Shown: positions 1-5,457 of the stretch, piece after piece
Position numbering within the stretch: the stretch's first letter is position 1
Layout of the letters: each line of letters begins with the position of its first letter
Source: Planctomycetota bacterium
Lineage (GTDB): Bacteria; Planctomycetota; Phycisphaerae; WQYP01
NCBI GenBank assembly: GCA_021785155.1
Contig: JAJYGE010000392.1
Location: 1-5,553, forward strand
Length of the DNA: 5,553 nt
Reading direction: 5' to 3'
Notes under the pieces: model-generated
What the model saw: the letters and a program-made list of their open reading frames with translations, nothing else
Told to the model about the DNA's origin: nothing
Database searches by the model: none
Translations under genes and position numbers: made by a program

Positions 1-161
1 AAAACTCCTCTTTCCCAAAAGGGACGAAACTAAACCGTCCAATTCAACCAGATCAAATCTGATCTATCGCGGACCACGATGCACACGCAAACATAGCGGA
101 TGCGGTACCTTAGTTTTCGCGCGCCGTACAAACTGTATAAGCCAGCGCAATCATTAAGAAC
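1..161 (-). other. Structured 5' leader of the gene beyond the left edge
   Basis: No convincing coding frame is present on either strand. If transcription starts near 161 from the promoter at 168-196, this is an untranslated leader of about 160 nt. It holds several short inverted repeats: AGATCA/TGATCT with a 4-nt loop (50-55 with 60-65), GGACG/CGTCC (22-26 with 36-40), and TCCC/GGGA (13-16 with 21-24). The last two share bases 22-24, so they cannot form together, and the second sits directly in front of the ribosome binding site at 5-11. That allows, but does not show, control of translation by leader folding. I do not recognise a known riboswitch class. Confidence 0.35.
5..11 (-). promoter_or_regulatory. 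Ribosome binding site of a gene starting beyond the left edge
   Basis: The minus strand reads AGAGGAG here and is followed by TTTT at the window edge. This is a strong Shine-Dalgarno sequence with at least four spacer bases, so a start codon is expected within a few bases outside the window. It lies at the 3' end of the leader made from the promoter at 168-217, which supports a real downstream gene on the minus strand. The start codon itself is not visible. I considered the 5' end of a 16S rRNA (AGAGTTTGATC) instead, but the bases AGGAGTTTT do not match it. Confidence 0.55.
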
Positions 162-167
162 AAATGC

Positions 168-217
168 AATTTAATTCGGTTAAAGGACCGTGTCAAGAAA
201 AAAATTATGTTTTTTTT
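168..217 (-). promoter_or_regulatory. Strong sigma-70-type promoter with UP-like element, reading left
   Basis: On the minus strand there is a perfect -35 box TTGACA (191-196), a 17-nt spacer, and a -10 box TAAATT (168-173, four of six consensus bases). Directly upstream of the -35 is an A8-CATAA-T7 tract (198-217), where an alpha-subunit UP element would lie. The predicted start is near 161, about 150 nt before the AGAGGAG site at 5-11. Spacing and element order fit a strong housekeeping promoter for a highly expressed gene outside the window. The weak point is the imperfect -10. Confidence 0.55.
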
Positions 218-288
218 AACTAGGCTTCTTGTTCGCGCTCTCTCGGCTCATTTGGTCATACAAGCGTCTTTGTTGCGATTAAAACGCC

Positions 289-314
289 ATTATATTCTTA
301 TTTATGAATATAAT
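289..314. repeat. Perfect 9-bp inverted repeat with TATAAT on both strands
   Basis: ATTATATTC at 289-297 is matched exactly by GAATATAAT at 306-314 with an 8-nt spacer. Each arm contains a consensus -10 hexamer: TATAAT on the minus strand at 289-294 and on the plus strand at 309-314. No good -35 box is found at 16-18 nt from either. The symmetry is typical of an operator for a dimeric regulator, and it lies about 70 nt upstream of the -35 box of the strong promoter. A chance palindrome in AT-rich DNA is possible. Confidence 0.4.
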
Positions 315-347
315 TGGAAATGCTGAATCCAAGTAAACAAGTCGGTT

Positions 348-356
348 CTCCTCCTT
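348..356 (-). promoter_or_regulatory. Orphan near-perfect Shine-Dalgarno sequence
   Basis: The minus strand reads AAGGAGGAG, strongly complementary to the 16S rRNA tail. Six nt downstream is a TTG (338-340) that opens a frame of only 12 codons ending at TAA (302-304), with product LFTWIQHFQLYS if the TTG is read literally. No longer frame starts at a suitable distance. It could serve a leader peptide, be a remnant of a lost gene, or be chance. It follows the hairpin at 362-403 in minus-strand order. Confidence 0.25.
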
Positions 357-361
357 AAATA

Positions 362-403
362 CGCCGAAATTTGTGTATACCGATCAATTCTGAAATTTTG
401 GCG
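362..403. repeat. Hairpin with 11-bp arms
   Basis: CGCCGAAATTT (362-372) is complementary to AAATTTTGGCG (393-403), with ten Watson-Crick pairs and one position (366/399) that is G-T on the plus strand. The loop is 20 nt. Read on the minus strand it lies just before AAGGAGGAG, and about 190 nt after the mqnE stop. No T-run follows on the minus strand, so it is a poor intrinsic terminator. It could stabilise the 3' end of the mqnE transcript. Confidence 0.35.
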
Positions 404-591
404 CGACAGAGCACTTGACCGGACGTGGCGGTTGAGATTCTTCTGGTCTGACAAATAGTCGTTTCGGTGCTCCCACATCCGCGTGTTTAAAATCCGTGCG
501 CCCACGCTGGCACGGCGATTAACACGATACACGATCCGGTTGAGAGGACGTCTCCATGCTTTGCGCCACAGGCACGGTGTGTTAATAAATC

Positions 592-1797
592 TCATTCCAC
601 AACATGCCAGTCGCTGCCGTTGCGGATGACGCGGCGATACAGGGTATCGCGTTCGACGGGAATATAGCCCGCTTCCACCACCAGGCGTCGAATGTCTTCG
701 ACTGTTTGTTCCTGGTGTTTATTGCCTGATCCGCCTTCGCGCTTGGTGATGTCATACCATACCACGGTACCATCCAGATCATCTACACCAAAGTTCAAAC
801 TGACCTGCGAAAGCTTCATGCTTTGCATGATCCAGAAGGCTTTGACATGCGGGAAATTCGGCAGCATAAGTCGGGAAATCGCCAGCATTTTCATATCCTC
901 CAGCCCGGTGTTTCCGGGCAGATGGCCCAATTCACTGCCATCCGGAATAAATGAAAGTGGAATAATGCACTGAAAGCCCGGCGCGTCATCCTGCAATTCC
1001 CGCAATTTGATTAAATGCCGTACCCGTTCGGCGCGCGTTTCAACATGCCCATAAAGAATCGTGGCATTCGTTTTAATTCCCAGTTCATGCGCAGTGCGAT
1101 GCACGCGCATCCAGCCATCGCTGCGGAGTTTGCCTTTGAAGACTGCATCATGCACGCGATCATCAAACACTTCCGCCCCGCCGCCGGGCATGGAACCCAG
1201 ACCATGTTCCCGCAGTGCCTCCAGAACTTCTTTGATTGAAAGGTTGGAGATGCGGCAAAAATGGTCAATTTCAATGGCGGTAAAGCACTTGAGGTGCAGG
1301 CGCGGATAACGTTTCTTGATGCCGCCGAGCATTTCCAGATACCAGGCAAACGGCAGCCAGGGGTGCAGGCCGCCGACAATATGAACTTCCGTGGCTCCGG
1401 CGGCATCCACCTGCCCGGCAATGCGATAAATTTCCTCAAGATCATATTCATAAGCGCCATCTTCCCCGCGCTTACGATGAAATTCGCAAAACTTACAGGA
1501 AAGTGCACAGATGTTGGAATAATTAATATGACGGTTGATGTTGTAGTACGCGGTGCGCCCGTGCATGGCCTGGCGCACGGCATTAGCCAGGGCACCAATG
1601 GTAAATATATCGCGTGAATTCCATAAGGCCATGCCATCATCAAAGTCCAGCCGCTGACCGGACAGCACTTTATCCGCCACGGGGCGCAAGGCGCGATCCG
1701 CAATGTCCGCGGGATCAATGGCGGAAGGTATTACCGGAACCGGCATGGATGCAGCTGAATCAATGACGGGCAGGGGTGGCGTATCAAGAGGAAGCAT
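592..1797 (-). CDS. mqnE: Aminofutalosine synthase MqnE (radical SAM)
   Basis: MqnE joins the adenosyl radical of SAM to 3-[(1-carboxyvinyl)oxy]benzoate, giving 6-amino-6-deoxyfutalosine in the futalosine route to menaquinone. It is cytosolic. Seen in the 401-residue reading: the Fe-S motif CX3CX2C at C97, C101 and C104, in the context NINRHINYSNICALSCKFC; EVHIVGGLHP (137-146); SMPGGGAEVFDDRV (202-215); HRTAHELGIKTNATILYGH (233-251); and C-terminal DDLDGTVV. VGGLHP separates it from MqnC, where I expect a QGG motif. I chose ATG 1797 because GGAG lies 9 nt upstream. A TTG at 1821 would add eight residues, but AAGGAG touches it with no spacing. The N-terminus is proline/alanine-rich and somewhat longer than usual. 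No other mqn gene is visible, and it appears to be transcribed alone from the promoter at 1856-1883. Confidence 0.93.
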   Translation of the reverse strand: MLPLDTPPLPVIDSAASMPVPVIPSAIDPADIADRALRPVADKVLSGQRLDFDDGMALWNSRDIFTIGALANAVRQAMHGRTAYYNINRHINYSNICALSCKFCEFHRKRGEDGAYEYDLEEIYRIAGQVDAAGATEVHIVGGLHPWLPFAWYLEMLGGIKKRYPRLHLKCFTAIEIDHFCRISNLSIKEVLEALREHGLGSMPGGGAEVFDDRVHDAVFKGKLRSDGWMRVHRTAHELGIKTNATILYGHVETRAERVRHLIKLRELQDDAPGFQCIIPLSFIPDGSELGHLPGNTGLEDMKMLAISRLMLPNFPHVKAFWIMQSMKLSQVSLNFGVDDLDGTVVWYDITKREGGSGNKHQEQTVEDIRRLVVEAGYIPVERDTLYRRVIRNGSDWHVVE

Positions 1798-1855
1798 CTG
1801 GTTTATCTCCGTGGGGTTCAACTCCTTCGAACCGGCGTAGCAATTTACGTCTTGA

Positions 1856-1883
1856 ATTATAGCCCGTTTCAGATGTTTTTGAA
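1856..1883 (-). promoter_or_regulatory. Candidate mqnE promoter
   Basis: On the minus strand a perfect TATAAT (1856-1861) is preceded by a 16-nt spacer and TTCAAA (1878-1883, four of six -35 bases). The expected start near 1849 gives a leader of about 50 nt to the ATG at 1797, with AAGGAG (1822-1827) and GGAG (1807-1810) inside it. This supports mqnE as a unit separate from ugd, consistent with the hairpin after ugd. Confidence 0.5.
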
Positions 1884-1997
1884 AATTCCCGTTCGTGCCC
1901 TATTGGGGAAGTTGTTTCGGCCCGGTTCCTTAACTTCCGGAATATTCAACGGGCGCAATAGCCATGTGGGGCTATCTCGCACCAACGAAATGACCTC

Positions 1998-2037
1998 GTG
2001 CCCTGTTCCATCCATAATTACGGGTGGAACATGGCAC
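1998..2037 (-). terminator. Hairpin terminator directly after ugd
   Basis: The arms 1998-2013 and 2022-2037 form a 16-position stem with 14 Watson-Crick pairs, one wobble and one mismatch around an 8-nt AT-rich loop (ATAATTAC). The right arm starts at the last base of the ugd stop codon. On the minus strand only a weak T-rich stretch (CATTTCGTT) follows, so termination may be incomplete or factor-assisted. Its position and stability make a role in ending or protecting the ugd transcript likely. Confidence 0.55.
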
Positions 2038-3386
2038 TAGCCGGCGGAAACCACGCCCATGGATCCCGGCTTACCCGAACCGGGCATTAATTCCGGGCGG
2101 CCAATGGCGCGATAAATCAACCCGGCGGCCAGAACTTTGGTGCTGCCCAGACAGTTGCGGCCATCAAACACATAGTTGCCGCGCATCAGCGATGCGACAT
2201 GGGGCCAATCCTGGGTGATGAAAACAGACCAGTCGGTAACTACCGCAATGGCATCGGCCCCGCGCGTACATTCGTCAACGCTCTTGGTCCATGTCACTTT
2301 GTCGCCCAGAATTCGTTTCGCGTTCTCCATGGCCTGCGGATCATACACACGAATTTTTATTCCCGCCGCCAGCAGCGCATCAATGACCTCAATACTGGGA
2401 GCTTCACGCATATCATCAGTATCAGCCTTAAACGCCAGACCCCATACCGCCACATGCGGTTCCGCGACGCCGGAAAGAGATTTAATGATGCGCGTGGCAA
2501 ATGCTTTTTTCTGCCGGGTGTTGGCCTTTTCTACGCCGCTTAACAGATGTGGTTCAAGACCAAATTCCTGCATTTGATGTACCAGTGCCGCGACATCTTT
2601 GGGGAAGCATGATCCGCCATAACCCACGCCGGCCTTCAAAAACGATGGCCCGATGCGTTTGTCGGTGCCAATGCCCACGCGCACGCTTTCAATATCAGCG
2701 CCGATGGCCAGCGCCAGTTGTGACAGTTCATTGATAAAGCTGATACGCACGGCGAGCATGGCATTAGAGGCAAATTTAGTCAGCTCCGCACTTTGGCGGC
2801 TCATGGAAAAAATAGCGTAGCCGCGATCAATTAACGGCTGATAAATTTCCCGCAACACTTCCATGCCGACGTTGGAATTGGCCCCAAATACAATGCGATC
2901 GGGCTGCATGAAGTCCTGAATGGCGGTGCCTTCACGCAAAAATTCGGGGTTGTTTACCACTTCAATACGGTGCGGACATTTGGCCACCTGCTGGGCCACT
3001 TTTTCCCCGGTGCCCGGCGGTACGGTGCTTTTGATGACTAGCGTCTTGGGGCCATTGGCATGTTTGAGCACATCTTCCACCGCCGCATACAACATGCTTA
3101 AATCCGCCCCGCCTTTAGGTGATGGCGGCGTGCCGACGGCAATAAAAACACTTTGCGATTCTTTTATGGCCGCCGCTATGTCGGTGGTGAAATTCAACCG
3201 TCCCGCCGCGGCTTCGGCCAAAATCAATTCAGACAGGCCTGGTTCATAAATGGGAACTTTGCCCTGGGAAAGACTGGCTACCCGTTTGGCATCCACATCC
3301 ACGCCGATGATCTTATGGCCCAGCGCGGCCAGGCATGTGCCGCTGACCAGGCCGACATAACCACATCCGATAACCGTGATTTTCAT
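2037..3386 (-). CDS. ugd: UDP-glucose 6-dehydrogenase
   Basis: Oxidises UDP-glucose to UDP-glucuronate with two NAD+ in the cytosol, supplying glucuronate for capsule, exopolysaccharide or other surface glycans. The 449-residue length is normal for the family. An N-terminal Rossmann fold shows VIGCGYVGLVSG (5-16) and an acidic end of strand two (GVDVD, 28-32). NNPEFLREG (145-153) and ELTKFASNAMLA (201-212, with K204 and N208) follow. The catalytic cysteine is C260 in GVGYGGSCFPKD, with D264 after it. WGLAFKADTDDMREAPS (315-331) opens the C-terminal UDP-binding domain, and DGRN lies near the end. All expected catalytic residues are present. ATG 3386 is supported by GGAG at 5-nt spacing. GDP-mannose dehydrogenase is the nearest alternative, but the motif pattern and length fit Ugd. 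It stands alone, with a 400-nt gap upstream and a hairpin immediately downstream. Confidence 0.95.
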   Translation of the reverse strand: MKITVIGCGYVGLVSGTCLAALGHKIIGVDVDAKRVASLSQGKVPIYEPGLSELILAEAAAGRLNFTTDIAAAIKESQSVFIAVGTPPSPKGGADLSMLYAAVEDVLKHANGPKTLVIKSTVPPGTGEKVAQQVAKCPHRIEVVNNPEFLREGTAIQDFMQPDRIVFGANSNVGMEVLREIYQPLIDRGYAIFSMSRQSAELTKFASNAMLAVRISFINELSQLALAIGADIESVRVGIGTDKRIGPSFLKAGVGYGGSCFPKDVAALVHQMQEFGLEPHLLSGVEKANTRQKKAFATRIIKSLSGVAEPHVAVWGLAFKADTDDMREAPSIEVIDALLAAGIKIRVYDPQAMENAKRILGDKVTWTKSVDECTRGADAIAVVTDWSVFITQDWPHVASLMRGNYVFDGRNCLGSTKVLAAGLIYRAIGRPELMPGSGKPGSMGVVSAG

Positions 3387-3558
3387 GAACGCTCCAATTT
3401 TGAATGGCGAAACATGTCGCCGGCATTAAACATAGGCCCCGCTTGGCCGGAAAATCCCCTATTGAACAATATAGCACGTTGCGTTGCTCAATTCAGCCGG
3501 GAACACCGGCTACCGGGATATTATCGGCAATTTTCAGCATTCACCTGAATTTGTCCAG
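3387..3558 (-). other. Upstream region of ugd with weak promoter candidate
   Basis: No gene is seen here. On the minus strand TATATT (3468-3473) is a five-of-six -10 match with no good -35 at the right distance, so the ugd promoter is uncertain. A short hairpin AGCCGG-5 nt-CCGGCT lies at 3495-3511, upstream of that -10. GGAG at 3392-3395 is the ugd ribosome binding site. The sequence between the -10 and the ATG is GC-rich, with small GGCC/GCCGG repeats. Confidence 0.3.
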
Positions 3559-3734
3559 TTAGGCATCGCGAAAAAATAACCTGAGCATTCTGGCTGGTTC
3601 TTTTGGTCCCGATTGTGATCGGGACGTTGCTCGCTCGTTACAGAATCCATGCGGATATGCGCCTCGCGAGCGCCTTGCCGGCGGTCAAAATTCTTGCGCC
3701 ATAATTGCTCACGTTATTTCTTCGCGATGCCTTA
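3559..3734. mobile_element. MITE-like foldback element with 26-bp terminal inverted repeats
   Basis: Bases 3562-3587 and the complement of 3706-3731 match at 24 of 26 positions, beginning GGCATCGCGAA. Similarity continues more loosely inward to about 3605 and 3690. Both ends are flanked by TTA (3559-3561 and 3732-3734), a candidate 3-bp target duplication. The 170-bp interior codes for nothing. It folds back nearly end to end: GCTCGC (3629-3634) pairs with GCGAGC (3666-3671), and ATCC-ATGC-GGAT (3645-3656) lies near the midpoint. A side hairpin with perfect 8-bp arms occupies 3606-3625. This is the form of a non-autonomous transposon mobilised in trans. A REP-type palindrome is the main alternative. 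No second copy exists in the window. Confidence 0.6.
3606..3625. repeat. Perfect 8-bp-arm hairpin inside the foldback element
   Basis: GTCCCGAT and ATCGGGAC flank a TGTG loop. It sits only in the left half of the element and interrupts the otherwise rough symmetry of its two halves, as though it were an added module. On the minus strand it is followed by a short A-rich stretch, not by T residues, so it is not an intrinsic terminator in that direction. On the plus strand no T-run follows either. Confidence 0.55.
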
Positions 3735-3786
3735 CCGCATGGGCCGACAAAAAGGCGTACGGTGCCGGTTAATTGTGTTTTCGTGA

Positions 3787-4635
3787 TTAATAATCGGCCT
3801 TGCGATAGCCGGGGCGGTTATCGTCGGCGTCGTAAGCCACGGTTTGTTCAGTGCCGTGGACTTCCACCCGCTGAATGGAAACGGCCTTGCCGGTTTTTTC
3901 ATCAATGGTGGCCAGAATGCCGCTCATACGGGGATCACCGGTGGCAACATCAAACATTTGCGGCATGCCGGTAGTGAAAAATTTCAAGACGCGCTCTGTG
4001 CGGCGGCCCAGCACGCTGGCATACGGGCCGGTCATACCGACATCGGAAATAAACGCCGTTCCGCCCGGCAGCACGCGGGCATCCGCGGTGGGCGTATGGG
4101 TATGGGTACCAAAGCAGATCGACACGCGGCCATCAAGATACCAACCCATGCCGACCTTTTCGCTGCTGGCTTCGGCATGAAAATCCACCACGCGCACCAG
4201 CACATCGCGTGGCACTTCGTCCAACATGCGGTCAATAACCGGATAGGGGCTGTCAATGGGGTCCATATATACCCGCCCCATGACCTGTAACACGGCCACA
4301 CTCACGCCGCCGGCGGTTTTGGCCAGTGTCCAGCCTTTGCCGATGCTTTCCCGGGGGAAATTTCCGGGTCGAATAAGTTGACCTGAGGTCTCCAACAACT
4401 TAATGACTTCCCGCCGTCGATACGTGTGATCCCCCATCGTGCATACATTCACGCCAGCGGACAAAAGTTTGTCAAAAATAGCCGGTGTAAGCCCGGACCC
4501 ACCGGCGGAATTCTCCGCATTGGCCACCACCAGATCCACATTTCGGGATTTGATAAAATCCGGCAGCAGTTCCATGACGACTTGCCGCCCTGGCCGGCCA
4601 ATGATGTCGCCGAGGCATAAGATGTTAATGGACAT
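3787..4635 (-). CDS. ymdB: YmdB-family metallophosphoesterase (TIGR00282)
   Basis: A calcineurin-like phosphoesterase whose Bacillus relative hydrolyses 2',3'- and 3',5'-cyclic nucleotides and affects biofilm and motility choices. The role in this organism is inferred. The 282 residues are a normal length. Di-metal ligand candidates in order: D10 (LGDIIG), E41-N42 (NAENSAGG), D69-H70 (MGDHTY), H153 (DFHAEASSEK) and H178/H180 (GTHTHTPTAD). SDVGMTGPY (197-205) is a family signature. Position 69 is Asp where the Bacillus protein has Asn (GNHT). Asp can also bind metal, so activity is expected, and the change may be lineage-typical. ATG 4635 is the natural start, although the nearest AAGGA lies about 12 nt upstream, farther than ideal. 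It is the third gene of a cluster, 31 nt after the 92-residue membrane protein. The C-terminal tail is charged and unremarkable. Confidence 0.92.
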   Translation of the reverse strand: MSINILCLGDIIGRPGRQVVMELLPDFIKSRNVDLVVANAENSAGGSGLTPAIFDKLLSAGVNVCTMGDHTYRRREVIKLLETSGQLIRPGNFPRESIGKGWTLAKTAGGVSVAVLQVMGRVYMDPIDSPYPVIDRMLDEVPRDVLVRVVDFHAEASSEKVGMGWYLDGRVSICFGTHTHTPTADARVLPGGTAFISDVGMTGPYASVLGRRTERVLKFFTTGMPQMFDVATGDPRMSGILATIDEKTGKAVSIQRVEVHGTEQTVAYDADDNRPGYRKADY

Positions 4636-4666
4636 GGTGCTGGCCGATCCTTTCCGATACGGGCCG

Positions 4667-4945
4667 CTAATTCAATGGGCCGGCAAGGTAATGAAGGCTG
4701 AGAAAAAATAAAATTTGTATGATCACAGCAATCAGCGCCATGAAAAAAAGCACTTTGGCGGACATCCACAGCGTACCACCCATCAGGCCGGAGAGATCAT
4801 TACGTCGCACCGTCTGATAGACCAATGAAATAATCACCACGAGTGGAAAAATCAGCAGCAGCCAAATGGCAGTTAAGTGTGGGATCACGGAATAAAGCGG
4901 ATTGATAAAGGGAATCCAGGCCGCAGGCGCAAGCATCATATTCAT
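4667..4945 (-). CDS. Small two-helix membrane protein of unknown function
   Basis: A 92-residue protein I cannot name. After a short N-terminal stretch containing FINPL it shows two hydrophobic segments, roughly 24-43 (IWLLLIFPLVVIISLVY) and 64-87 (KVLFFMALIAVIIQILFFLS). They are joined by a polar loop with QTVRRNDLSG, so both ends probably lie on the same side of the membrane. ATG 4945 overlaps the TGA of the preceding gene as ATGA, and GGAG lies 8 nt upstream, which points to translational coupling. No enzymatic motif is seen. The loop arginines suggest a cytoplasmic loop by the positive-inside rule. Its link with the preceding membrane protein and with ymdB is by position only. The tight overlap and clear transmembrane pattern make it a real gene. 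Confidence 0.8.
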   Translation of the reverse strand: MNMMLAPAAWIPFINPLYSVIPHLTAIWLLLIFPLVVIISLVYQTVRRNDLSGLMGGTLWMSAKVLFFMALIAVIIQILFFLSLHYLAGPLN

Positions 4946-5403
4946 GTTCCAGTCTCCGCGGGAGAACCGGTACCGGGAACCGGAGCGGGAATTACAGATG
5001 CTGGATCACTTATATGCATAAACAAATCCACCAGCACCAGCAGGTTCAACATGCCGGCCAGGCCGCAATAAGCGGTGGCGACTTCCTGAATCAGCGGCGC
5101 AAAGCCCGCCGGATGATGTGATTTTGGAGGGTAATAATGGGGTTTAACCACATCCCCGACCACCGCCGGCCAGCCCGTCATGTATTGGGCGTAATCCCAT
5201 AAAGCTTGTCGCGGGCGGTTGAGGGCAGGCAAACCGCCCAGCAGCAGCCCCATGAAGAACAAGCCATGAATACCCAGGGCGAAAATCTTCGCATGCTGTT
5301 TCCGGCCCACCATCCAATGACCCAAGCCCGGGACAAACCATCCCACCGCCAGCGCAAAATATCCTATTGCGCCTGAACCATTTTCTTCAACTGAAGAAGC
5401 CAC
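4942..5403 (-). CDS. DUF6677-like multi-spanning membrane protein
   Basis: About 153 residues, of unknown function. Three hydrophobic segments: 13-32 with the pattern GWFVPGLGHWMVGRK, 39-58 (IFALGIHGLFFMGLLLGG), and 110-131 (YCGLAGMLNLLVLVDLF). The VPGLGH..GR motif followed by a glycine-rich helix, and a C-terminal AGMLN helix, match my memory of planctomycete DUF6677 proteins, which a Pfam search should test. The C-terminal tail is proline/threonine-rich. I chose GTG 5403 because GGAG lies 6 nt upstream in the context TTGGAGCGGTTC, almost the same as the TTGGAGCGTTC before ugd. A TTG at 5415 would add four residues but has only a distant GGAGG. The frame stays open to a TAA at 5458-5460, with no better start. 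It is the first gene of the cluster leading to ymdB. Confidence 0.8.
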   Translation of the reverse strand: MASSVEENGSGAIGYFALAVGWFVPGLGHWMVGRKQHAKIFALGIHGLFFMGLLLGGLPALNRPRQALWDYAQYMTGWPAVVGDVVKPHYYPPKSHHPAGFAPLIQEVATAYCGLAGMLNLLVLVDLFMHISDPASVIPAPVPGTGSPAETGT

Positions 5404-5457
5404 GAACCGCTCCAAATCCGCCGCGGCGACCTCCCGCCATGCGGCAACAACCTGCTT

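Larger units (their letters stand above)
218..591. other. Gene-free, signal-rich stretch downstream of mqnE
   Basis: After the mqnE stop there are about 370 nt without a gene I can support. A minus-strand frame of 97 codons (302-595) starts inside the mqnE stop (ATGA). Its product is extremely arginine-rich with many rare-type codons (AGA, AGG, CGA, TTA), it has no recognisable domain and no usable ribosome binding site, so I read it as spurious. The stretch is more AT-rich towards 290-360 than the flanking genes. It contains a hairpin (362-403), an orphan AAGGAGGAG (348-356, minus strand) and a perfect inverted repeat (289-314). No clear intrinsic terminator for mqnE was seen. Confidence 0.5.

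Noticed and set aside
1..16. 5' end of a 16S rRNA gene leaving the window to the left
   Set aside because: The strong promoter and long leader suggested an rRNA operon, but the minus-strand end AGGAGTTTT departs from the conserved AGAGTTTGATC at the seventh base. A ribosome binding site explains it better.
152..163. boxA-like TGTTCTTAATGA on the minus strand
   Set aside because: It overlaps the predicted transcription start, so it would not be fully present in the RNA, and it lacks one T of the usual run.
345..357. CTCCTCCTT on the plus strand as the 3' end of a 16S rRNA
   Set aside because: No rRNA sequence precedes it. The minus-strand reading as an orphan Shine-Dalgarno sequence is simpler.
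302..595. 97-codon minus-strand frame starting in the mqnE stop (ATGA overlap)
   Set aside because: The overlap resembles translational coupling, but the product has about one arginine in five residues, no domain or hydrophobic pattern, rare-type codons, and no spaced ribosome binding site. It fits a chance open frame in a gap.
1958..1975. ATAGCC/GGCTAT hairpin as a second ugd terminator
   Set aside because: Only six base pairs with a 6-nt loop and no T-run on either side. The 16-position stem at 1998-2037 is far stronger and better placed.
3749..3766. Intrinsic terminator after ymdB (GGC..GCC followed by TTTTT on the minus strand)
   Set aside because: The stem has only three base pairs. 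The T-run is real but the hairpin is too weak to call.
3705..3974. Plus-strand frame across the ymdB 3' end and foldback element
   Set aside because: It lies antisense to ymdB and runs into the repeat. The product is arginine/cysteine-rich with no family resemblance. Other plus-strand frames in the window are likewise antisense shadows of the minus-strand genes.
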